Shown here: in pieces, positions 51,763-58,959 of the stretch
Position numbering within the stretch: position 1 is the first letter of the stretch
How the letters are laid out: each line of letters starts with the position of its first letter
NCBI RefSeq assembly: GCF_946222305.1
Contig: NZ_CAMIHZ010000002.1
Coordinates: 62,001 to 126,000, forward strand
Length of the DNA: 64,000 nucleotides
Reading direction: 5' to 3'
Origin: an uncultured Corynebacterium sp.
GTDB taxonomy: Bacteria; Actinomycetota; Actinomycetes; Mycobacteriales; Mycobacteriaceae
Made by a program: the position numbers and the translations under genes
Notes under the pieces: generated by a model
Seen by the model: only the letters and a program-made list of their open reading frames with translations
Databases searched by the model: none
Told to the model about the DNA's origin: nothing

Positions 51763-52027
51763 GGAAAGCAGAATGAGATGCGCATTTTGGGTGCCGGATG
51801 GGTCGTTTCGTTCTGCTTTTTGGTTGCGTGGCGGAGGGGTTGCTGGGAAAGCAGAATGAGATGCGCAATTTGGGTGCTGGATGGGTCGTTTCGTTCTGCT
51901 TTTTGGTTGCGTGGCGGAGGGGTTGCTGGGAAAGCAGAATGAGATGCGCAATTTGGGTGCTGGATGGGTCGTTTCGTTCTGCTTTTTGGTTGCGCGGCGG
52001 AAGGGTTGTGCAGAAAGCAGAATGAGA
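51763..52027. repeat. 83-bp tandem repeat with inverted arms (3 copies plus part)
   Basis: Copies begin at 51763, 51846 and 51929, with the start of a fourth at 52012. Each unit contains AAAGCAGAATGAG near its start and CGTTCTGCTTT about 45 bases later, so AAAGCAGAA and TTCTGCTTT can form a stem-loop. Copies 2 and 3 are nearly identical; copy 1 differs slightly (TTTTGGGTGCC). The rest of the 553-base map-symporter gap shows no gene I can support. Confidence 0.9.
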
Positions 52028-52256
52028 TGCACGCAGCTGGTACGCATCGCGGGCACCGCACCTGGATACAAATCACGGGTCAAGCGCAGGCGCTCCAACC
52101 GCGACGGTGACCCACGCGCACTAACCAGGCGCACCAACCGCGGCGCCGTCCCACGCGCACCGATAGAGCACACCAAGTTCAGCCCCCGCCCACGGATACC
52201 CCTTTACGCATGCGTGTATATTATGTGATTCGCTCATGCTGCATTAACCTGACCAT

Positions 52257-53471
52257 ATGAAATCAGCCATGAGACGCATGCCACTGCTTGGACGGATTGT
52301 TATCGCGATCATTCTCGGCATTATTTTCAGCCTCTTTGCCCCCGACTGGTTCGGGCGGGCAGCGGCTACATTCACCGGCCTGTTCGGTAATTTCCTCGGC
52401 TTCTTCGTACCGGTGTTGATCTTTGCGCTCATCACCCCGGCCATCGCCAACCTAGGGGAGGGGGCCGGCAAATGGTTCGCCCAGACTGCGGGTCTTGCCT
52501 ACGTATCCACCATCCTGTCGGGACTGCTGGCATGGTTCACCTCCCAAGCTGTGTACCCCTGGCTCCTCAAGGGCCAATCGATGGTCGAAGCCCCAGACAT
52601 CGATGAAGGCGCGCTGTCTCCATACTTCACTGTCGAGATGCCCGCACCTATGGAAGTCATGGCAGCCCTTCTGCTCGCGTTCACCGTGGGCATCGCCATG
52701 GCAAACATTGGCGCGAAAACGCTCAAGGACGGCGCCAATGAGCTGCGCGACGTCATCATGAAGGTGATCCAGGCTTTCGTGATCCCACTGCTGCCGGTGT
52801 ACATCTTTGGCGTCTTCCTCACAATGGGCATGAACGGCAATCTCAAATTCGTGCTGGTTGCATTCGCGAAGGTGTTGATTCTCGCGACGATCATGACGTG
52901 GGTAGTTCTCGTCCTGCAGTACGTCATCGCCGGTGTAGTCGCAGGGCGTAATCCATTCAAGGCGCTGAAGAACATGCTGCCGGCCTACTTCACGGCGCTC
53001 GGCACGGCTTCCTCCGCCGCGACGATCCCAGTGACCTACAAGTGCACTCGCAAGAATGGCGTGAGTGATTCCGTTGCCGGTTTCGTTGTGCCCCTGTGCG
53101 CGACTGTTCACCTGTCCGGTTCGATGATGAAGATTGGCTTGTTCGCTTTCTCCATCATGTTTATGACTAACTCACCTTTGACGCCGAGCGCCGCGCTGGG
53201 CTTCATCTTCCTGCTGGGCATCATGATGGTGGCGGCTCCAGGTGTTCCGGGTGGTGCCATTATGGCGGCAGTTGGGCTACTGGAAACCCAGCTCGGCTTC
53301 GACAAGTCCCAGGTTGCTCTTATGATCGCGGCATACGTTGCGATCGACTCGTTCGGCACCGCTTGTAATGTCACCGGCGACGGCGCGATCGCCATGATGA
53401 TCAACCGCTTCGCTAAGGGAGAGCTCGGGCCTGCCAAACGCGAGGACACTGCCGAGTCGGCGTCGGCCTAA
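52257..53471 (+). CDS. Dicarboxylate/amino acid:cation symporter (DAACS family)
   Basis: 404 residues, MKSAMRRMPLLGRIVIAIILG. Eight or so membrane segments. HP1-like TALGTASSAATIPVT and a C-terminal AIDSFGTACNVTGDGAIAMMIN match the sodium/proton-coupled glutamate, serine/threonine or C4-dicarboxylate carriers. The substrate cannot be read from sequence. TGTATATTAT (52215-52224) is a possible -10 upstream. The last codons (AESASA) are the source of the tandem repeat that follows the stop. Confidence 0.88.
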   Translation: MKSAMRRMPLLGRIVIAIILGIIFSLFAPDWFGRAAATFTGLFGNFLGFFVPVLIFALITPAIANLGEGAGKWFAQTAGLAYVSTILSGLLAWFTSQAVYPWLLKGQSMVEAPDIDEGALSPYFTVEMPAPMEVMAALLLAFTVGIAMANIGAKTLKDGANELRDVIMKVIQAFVIPLLPVYIFGVFLTMGMNGNLKFVLVAFAKVLILATIMTWVVLVLQYVIAGVVAGRNPFKALKNMLPAYFTALGTASSAATIPVTYKCTRKNGVSDSVAGFVVPLCATVHLSGSMMKIGLFAFSIMFMTNSPLTPSAALGFIFLLGIMMVAAPGVPGGAIMAAVGLLETQLGFDKSQVALMIAAYVAIDSFGTACNVTGDGAIAMMINRFAKGELGPAKREDTAESASA

Positions 53472-53561
53472 AGAAGATGCTGCCGAACCGGCGTTGGCCT
53501 AAAGAAGATGCTGCCGAACCGGCGTCGGCCTAAAGAAGATGCTGCCGAACCGGCGTCGGCC
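53438..53561 (+). repeat. 31-bp tandem repeats derived from the symporter 3' end
   Basis: Three tight copies (53469-53499, 53500-53530, 53531-53561) start TAAAGAAGATGCTGCCGAAC and end GGCC. The preceding 31 bases (53438-53468), which are the end of the symporter gene, match them at 23 of 31 positions. A fading partial copy follows to about 53580. The gap to 53879 has only degenerate GC-rich related sequence. Confidence 0.9.
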
Positions 53562-53879
53562 TGATGAATCGGCCTAAAGAAAACAAAACTAGCGTCGAAC
53601 TAGAACCAGGGATCCGACGCCGACCCGAGGCCAAGAATCCAGCGCCGATGTGAGGCTATGAATCCGTGGCCGGGGCAAGACGACAAAGAAAACGCGGGCG
53701 AACAGTATCTGACCCGAGACCACAAAGCGGTATCGGTGCAAGGCCACAAATTTGGTGTTCGCGCAGGTCGCGTGTATCGTTAAGGGCTGGTGTGAAAGCT
53801 CGTAGCAGCCTAAACGCCAAAAGTACGTAGCAAAACAGCATGCAACCGGCGAAAACAGAGCCGGGGAAACGTGGAGGAT

Positions 53880-54101
53880 ATGGCAAAGAAGGAAGGCGCA
53901 ATTGAGGTCGAAGGCCGCATCATCGAGCCTTTGCCCAACGCGATGTTCCGTGTCGAGCTGGATAACGGCCACAAGGTTTTGGCCCACATCTCCGGCAAGA
54001 TGCGCCAACACTACATCCGTATCCTCCCCGAGGATCGGGTTGTTGTGGAGCTGTCTCCATACGACCTGACCCGTGGACGCATCGTTTACCGCTACAAGTA
54101 A
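53880..54101 (+). CDS. infA: Translation initiation factor IF-1
   Basis: 73 residues from ATG 53880 (MAKKEGAIEVEGRIIEPLPNAM), the standard start, with GGAGG close upstream. OB fold complete through RGRIVYRYK. It binds the ribosomal A site during initiation. rpmJ, often next, is absent here; the following 396 bases contain a GC hairpin (54227-54249, CCAACGC...GCGTTGG) and the rpsM leader. Confidence 0.97.
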   Translation: MAKKEGAIEVEGRIIEPLPNAMFRVELDNGHKVLAHISGKMRQHYIRILPEDRVVVELSPYDLTRGRIVYRYK

Positions 54102-54497
54102 AACGTAAGCCTCCGCACATCCATTGGAACGAGGTTTCTTGGGCACGTGATTTCCATGTGAAGCGGGTCCATAACTCCAAGTTCCAAGCACCACCTCCGG
54201 CCGCGGCGGCTGGAGCCCTTTAGCCCCCAACGCTTGCGTACGCGGCGTTGGCTTTGCGTGTTACAAAGCGCATTCACTCAATGTTGACGGCCTTCCAGCA
54301 AGGCAGTTTCGCCCCATGCAGTTGAACCAAGACGTTCGGACTCACCGGTCTGCACCGAAAAGTTCGAACACCCCGGTTCATACCTAGGAGAGCGAAGCTG
54401 TGGCGTAGGCCCTGAGGGAATTGCCCACCGAGCGCGATCAGGGTGACGAGGGATGAGTGTGGAGAAAACCGCCGCTAATCCGGAAGGAAACAGCCAC

Positions 54498-54866
54498 ATG
54501 GCACGCCTTGCTGGTGTTGACCTCCCACGCGAAAAGCGTATGGAGGTTGCACTTACCTACATCTTCGGAATTGGCCCAGCCCGTTCCAAGGAGCTGCTGG
54601 AAAAGACCGGCATCTCTCCTGACCTGCGCTCCAAGGATCTGACCGACGAGCAGCTGTCCGCTCTGCGTGACGTTATCGAGAACACCTGGAAGGTTGAGGG
54701 TGACCTCCGCCGTCAGGTCCAGGCTGATATCCGTCGCAAGATCGAAATTGGTTCTTACCAAGGTCTGCGCCACCGTCGCGGTCTGCCCGTTCGTGGCCAG
54801 CGCACCAAGACCAACGCTCGTACCCGCAAGGGTCCTAAGAAGACCATCGCAGGAAAGAAGAAGTAA
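54498..54866 (+). CDS. rpsM: 30S ribosomal protein S13
   Basis: 122 residues from ATG 54498 (MARLAGVDLPREKRMEVALTYIFGIG), behind GGAAGGAAAC; the frame is open to 54453. The basic tail (RTKTNARTRKGPKKTIAGKKK) reaches the P site. Shares one base with rpsK. Confidence 0.97.
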   Translation: MARLAGVDLPREKRMEVALTYIFGIGPARSKELLEKTGISPDLRSKDLTDEQLSALRDVIENTWKVEGDLRRQVQADIRRKIEIGSYQGLRHRRGLPVRGQRTKTNARTRKGPKKTIAGKKK

Positions 54867-55270
54867 TGGCTCCTAAGACTCCAACCCGCGCACGCCGTAC
54901 CGGCCGTCGCGTCGTCAAGAAGAATGTGGCCAACGGCCACGCATACATCAAGTCCACCTTCAACAACACCATCGTGTCTATTACGGATCCGAAGGGTGCT
55001 GTCATCTCTTGGGCATCCTCCGGCCACGTTGGCTTCAAGGGTTCCCGTAAGTCCACCCCATTCGCCGCACAGCTGGCTGCTGAGTCCGCTGCTCGCAAGG
55101 CAATGGAGCACGGCATGAAGAAGGTTGACGTTTTCGTTAAGGGTCCCGGCTCCGGCCGTGAGACCGCCATCCGTTCTCTGGCCACTGCTGGCCTCGAGCT
55201 CGGCTCCATCGCTGATGTCACGCCTCAGCCTCACAACGGCTGCCGTCCACCAAAGCGTCGTCGCGTTTAA
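54866..55270 (+). CDS. rpsK: 30S ribosomal protein S11
   Basis: 134 residues; KKNVANGHAYIKSTFNNTIVSITD and the C-terminal DVTPQPHNGCRPPKRRRV are diagnostic. It forms the platform near the E-site mRNA. Followed by rpsD after 25 bases. Confidence 0.98.
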   Translation: MAPKTPTRARRTGRRVVKKNVANGHAYIKSTFNNTIVSITDPKGAVISWASSGHVGFKGSRKSTPFAAQLAAESAARKAMEHGMKKVDVFVKGPGSGRETAIRSLATAGLELGSIADVTPQPHNGCRPPKRRRV

Positions 55271-55295
55271 GAGAAGAAAGGATAGGGAATAGATA

Positions 55296-55901
55296 ATGGC
55301 TCGTTATACTGGCCCAGTTACCCGCAAGTCCCGTCGCCTCCGCGTCGACCTCGTCGGTGGTGACAGCTCCTTCGAGCGCCGTCCGTACCCACCGGGGCAG
55401 GCTGGCCGCGCTCGCATCAAGGAGTCCGAGTACCTCCTGCAGCTGCAGGAGAAGCAGAAGGCTAAGTACACCTACGGTGTCCTGGAGCGTCAGTTCCGTC
55501 GCTACTACACCGAGGCTAACCGTCGCCCAGGCAAGACCGGTGACAACCTGGTCATCCTCTTGGAGTCCCGTCTGGACAACGTGGTTTACCGCGCAGGTCT
55601 GGCACGCACCCGCCGTCAGGCTCGTCAGCTGGTTTCCCACGGTCACTTCACCGTGAACGGTAAGAAGACCAACGTGCCTTCCTACCGCGTTACCCAGTAC
55701 GACATCATCGACGTTCGCGAGAAGTCCCGTTCGATGCTGTGGTTCGAGGAAGCCCAGGAGCGCCTCGTCGACGCTGTGGTTCCTGCTTGGCTGCAGGTTG
55801 TCCCAGCAACCCTGCGCATCCTCGTGCACCAGCTGCCCGAGCGCGCTCAGATCGACATCCCGCTGCAGGAGCAGCTCATCGTCGAGCTCTACTCGAAGTA
55901 A
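55296..55901 (+). CDS. rpsD: 30S ribosomal protein S4
   Basis: 201 residues. The S4 RNA-binding motif (ESRLDNVVYRAGLARTRRQARQLVSHGHFTVNG) is intact. No N-terminal zinc cysteines, so this is the zinc-free form. It nucleates 30S assembly. A 204-base gap without a supportable gene separates it from rpoA. Confidence 0.98.
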   Translation: MARYTGPVTRKSRRLRVDLVGGDSSFERRPYPPGQAGRARIKESEYLLQLQEKQKAKYTYGVLERQFRRYYTEANRRPGKTGDNLVILLESRLDNVVYRAGLARTRRQARQLVSHGHFTVNGKKTNVPSYRVTQYDIIDVREKSRSMLWFEEAQERLVDAVVPAWLQVVPATLRILVHQLPERAQIDIPLQEQLIVELYSK

Positions 55902-56105
55902 TCCGGCTAAGCTTTCTAGCGAAGTCCCTTACAGCGAGAATAGGGCACAACCCGACTACCCATTGTCGGCACGTTTTTGCTGGCCAGCGTGGTGGCGTCG
56001 GTCCACTAAGAAGATGGATCCGATGCCCTGCGTAAAGGCCGGCGAGAAAGTGTCACCCTCTACCGGCGTCATATAGCGGTCGCCGAGAAGGAGAAACGAA
56101 AGACC

Positions 56106-57119
56106 ATGCTGATTTCCCAGCGCCCGGTTTTGACCGAGGAATACATCGACGCTTCGCGTTCCAGGTTCGTTATCGAGCCACTGGAGCCAGGCTTCGGCTA
56201 CACCTTGGGCAACTCCCTGCGTCGCACGCTGCTGTCTTCCATCCCAGGCGCAGCTGTGACCTCCGTGCGGATCGAAGGTGTGCTCCATGAGTTCACCACC
56301 ATCCCTGGCGTGAAGGAAGATGTTTCCGACATCATCCTGAACATCAAGTCCCTCGTTCTGTCGAGCGATTCCGATGAGCCAGTTGTGATGAACCTGCACA
56401 AGGAAGGCCCCGGTGCGGTCACCGGTGCGGACATCATGCCACCTGCTGGCGTGGAGGTTCACAACCCTGACCTGCACATCGCTACCCTCAACGAGCAGGG
56501 CAAGCTGGACATCGAGCTGGTTGTGGAGCGCGGACGTGGCTACGTTCCCGCTGCCACCGCTTCTTCCGAGATCGGACGCATCCCGGTCGATCAGATCTAC
56601 TCCCCAGTTCTGAAGGTCAGCTACAAGGTCGAGGCAACCCGTGTCGAGCAGCGCACGGACTTCGACAAGCTGATCCTCGACGTGGAGACCAAGAACTCCA
56701 TCACCGCCCGCGATGCCATGGCATCTGCTGGTAAGACTCTGGTGGAGCTGTTCGGCCTCGCTCAGGAGTTGAATAACGAAGCAGAGGGCATCGAGATCGG
56801 CCCATCGCCACAGGAGAGCGAGCACATCGCTGCCTACAGCATGCCGATCGAGGACCTGAACTTCTCCGTTCGTTCCTACAACTGCTTGAAGCGGGAAGAG
56901 ATCCACACCGTTGGTGAGCTGGCCGCACGCACGGAATCCGATCTGCTGGATATCCGCAACTTTGGTCAGAAGTCCATCAACGAGGTCAAGGTCAAGCTGG
57001 CTGGCTTGGGCTTGGGTCTCAAGGACGCCCCAGAGGGATTCGACATCAACGACATCGAGGGCTATGACGCCGAAACCGGCGAGTTCATCGATACCGAGGG
57101 CGAAGACATCGCTGAGTAG
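56106..57119 (+). CDS. rpoA: DNA-directed RNA polymerase subunit alpha
   Basis: 337 residues. The N-terminal dimerisation domain has FVIEPLEPGFGYTLGNSLRRTLLSSIPGAAV. The C-terminal domain (about 250-320) has VRSYNCLKREEIHTVGELAARTESDLLDIRNFGQKS, which binds UP elements and activators. The acidic tail is typical. Confidence 0.98.
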   Translation: MLISQRPVLTEEYIDASRSRFVIEPLEPGFGYTLGNSLRRTLLSSIPGAAVTSVRIEGVLHEFTTIPGVKEDVSDIILNIKSLVLSSDSDEPVVMNLHKEGPGAVTGADIMPPAGVEVHNPDLHIATLNEQGKLDIELVVERGRGYVPAATASSEIGRIPVDQIYSPVLKVSYKVEATRVEQRTDFDKLILDVETKNSITARDAMASAGKTLVELFGLAQELNNEAEGIEIGPSPQESEHIAAYSMPIEDLNFSVRSYNCLKREEIHTVGELAARTESDLLDIRNFGQKSINEVKVKLAGLGLGLKDAPEGFDINDIEGYDAETGEFIDTEGEDIAE

Positions 57120-57162
57120 TCGCACGTACTGCGCTCACTAACAATCCACACGAGGAGAACAC

Positions 57163-57747
57163 ATGCCTACCCCAAAGAAGGGCGCCCGCCTTGGCGGTTC
57201 TGCTTCCCACCAGAAGAAGATCCTGGCCAACCTCGCAGCTCAGCTGATCGAGCACGGCGCCATCAAGACCACCGACGCCAAGGCTAAGGTCCTGCGTCCA
57301 TACGTTGAGAAGATCATCACCAAGGCCAAGCGTGGCACCGTGGCTGATCGTCGCAACGTCCTGAAGCTCATCACGAACAAGGAAGTCGTTGCTTACCTGT
57401 TCAACGAGCTGGCTCCAAAGTTCGAAGGCCGTAACGGCGGTTACACCCGCATCGTCAAGCTGGAGAACCGCAAGGGCGACAACGCTCCAGTAAGCCAGAT
57501 CTCCCTTGTTCTGGAGCCAACCGCTTCCACCGAGGCTGAGCGTGCCGTTCGCGCCGCTAACTCCAAGAAGGCTCAGGCTGAAGAGGCCAAGGCTGAGGAG
57601 GCCAAGGCTGACGAGGCTCCAGAGGTTGAGGCTGATACCGCAACCGACGCTCAGGCTGAGGCCGAGGCAAAGGAAGCTGAGGCAGACGAGGCTAAGGCTG
57701 ATGAAGCTCAGGCTGAGTCCACCGAGGCTGAGGCAGAAGAGAAGTAA
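57163..57747 (+). CDS. rplQ: 50S ribosomal protein L17 with long acidic tail
   Basis: 194 residues. Residues 1-~120 are ordinary L17 (MPTPKKGARLGGSASHQKKILANLAAQLIEHG). Residues ~130-194 are almost only Ala, Glu, Lys and Asp in repeating KAEEAKADEA-like units, an actinobacterial-type extension that is long here. The tail is likely helical or disordered and exposed on the ribosome. A terminator follows. Confidence 0.96.
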   Translation: MPTPKKGARLGGSASHQKKILANLAAQLIEHGAIKTTDAKAKVLRPYVEKIITKAKRGTVADRRNVLKLITNKEVVAYLFNELAPKFEGRNGGYTRIVKLENRKGDNAPVSQISLVLEPTASTEAERAVRAANSKKAQAEEAKAEEAKADEAPEVEADTATDAQAEAEAKEAEADEAKADEAQAESTEAEAEEK

Positions 57748-57802
57748 TCTTCTGTTCGATTGCACTAGCCGGCTGCGAGCACTTGGCTAGCCGCAAACAC
57801 TG

Positions 57803-57845
57803 AAGGCCGATCGGATGATCCCCGCGATCACCCGGTCGGCCTTTT
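57803..57845 (+). terminator. rplQ terminator
   Basis: AAGGCCGATCGG pairs with CCGGTCGGCCTT across a loop, followed by TTTT. Confidence 0.87.
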
Positions 57846-57879
57846 GCTATGCCCGCTGATAACGGGAACAATTGTGGAC

Positions 57880-58794
57880 ATGCACGAAAAGAGCACCCAC
57901 GACGAGACGAATGCCGGCGGCATCGACGAGACGAACGGCGACGGCACCGACGAGGCCATGGTCCGCGTGCGTCTAGACATCTCCTACGACGGCACCGATT
58001 TCCACGGTTGGGCATCCCAGTTCGGGCTGCGTACCGTCCAAGGCGTACTCGAAGAAAAGCTGAGTCTCGTCACCCGCCACCCTGTGCATCTCACGGTTGC
58101 TGGGCGCACCGATGCGGGGGTGCATGCAGACGGCCAGGTAGCCCACTTTGATGTTCCCACCAGCACCTTCACCCAGCGCAGTCTGCAACATCCCGGCGAT
58201 CTGGTACGCAGGTTATCCCGAATGCTGCCGGCCGATGTGCGGGTACATGGGGCAAGCGAAGCCCCTGCAGGCTTTGATGCACGCTTTTCTGCCCTTCGAC
58301 GCCACTACGTTTACCGCGTCACCACAGCTACCGCAGGCCCTAGGCCAGTTCGGGTGCGGGATACGGCGAGGTGGCGTCGGTCGATAGACCTAGACAGAGT
58401 TAAAGCAGCTAGCGAGGTGCTGGTAGGACTCAACGACTTCGCGGCCTTCTGCAAAGCGCGCGAGGGAGCGACGACGATCCGTGAATTGCAGCAGTTCCAA
58501 TGGTTTGACGTATCCACCCCGGCCGAACCGGAAACGTATGAGGCGCGGGTGGCGGCGGACGCGTTTTGCTGGTCCATGGTGCGCTCGTTGGTGGGTGCTG
58601 TGCTGACAGTGGGGGAGGGCAAGCGAGACGAGAATTTCACGGCGGAATTGTTGGAGCAAGACGAGCGCAGCTCGAAGATTCCGGTGGCCCCGGCGGAGGG
58701 GCTGAACCTGGTGCAGGTGGACTATCCCGCAGATGAGGAGCTGGCGGCGCGAGCGGAAGTGACGCGCGCGGTGCGGACCACGGACGAGCTGTAG
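57880..58794 (+). CDS. truA: tRNA pseudouridine(38-40) synthase TruA
   Basis: The conserved protein starts at about 57958 (MVRVRLDISYDGTDFHGWASQ). ATG 57880 adds a Thr/Asp-rich 26-residue leader; GTG 57874 is another option, and none has a strong ribosome site. The catalytic Asp is in AGRTDAGVHADGQVAHF. Later FSALRRHYVYRV and DAFCWSMVRSLVGAVLTVGEG are normal. It modifies the tRNA anticodon stem. It sits between rplQ and the ESX-4 region, as in mycobacteria. Confidence 0.92.
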   Translation: MHEKSTHDETNAGGIDETNGDGTDEAMVRVRLDISYDGTDFHGWASQFGLRTVQGVLEEKLSLVTRHPVHLTVAGRTDAGVHADGQVAHFDVPTSTFTQRSLQHPGDLVRRLSRMLPADVRVHGASEAPAGFDARFSALRRHYVYRVTTATAGPRPVRVRDTARWRRSIDLDRVKAASEVLVGLNDFAAFCKAREGATTIRELQQFQWFDVSTPAEPETYEARVAADAFCWSMVRSLVGAVLTVGEGKRDENFTAELLEQDERSSKIPVAPAEGLNLVQVDYPADEELAARAEVTRAVRTTDEL

Positions 58795-58959
58795 AGGATG
58801 CGGAGCTGGGGTTTAGGAAGTGTGCAGCTCGACGGGCGTGGGCTGGCAACACAGGAAAATGTGATGCAATTCTTGGTGAGAATGCGGCGGGGAACTCAGG
58901 GGGATGTCGGGCCCGCGCGCTACAGTTATCGAGTACTCAAAACGAGGAGAAGATAGCAC

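Noticed and set aside
51763..52027. Possible CRISPR array
   Set aside because: Units are contiguous 83-mers without distinct spacers, and no cas genes are present. The 31-bp arrays also lack spacers.
51753..52228. Open frames on both strands through the 83-bp repeat
   Set aside because: Repeat period is not a multiple of three and frames are open only because the unit lacks stops; no start signals.
54102..54497. Candidate rpmJ after infA
   Set aside because: No short frame with the L36 Cys/His pattern in the interval.
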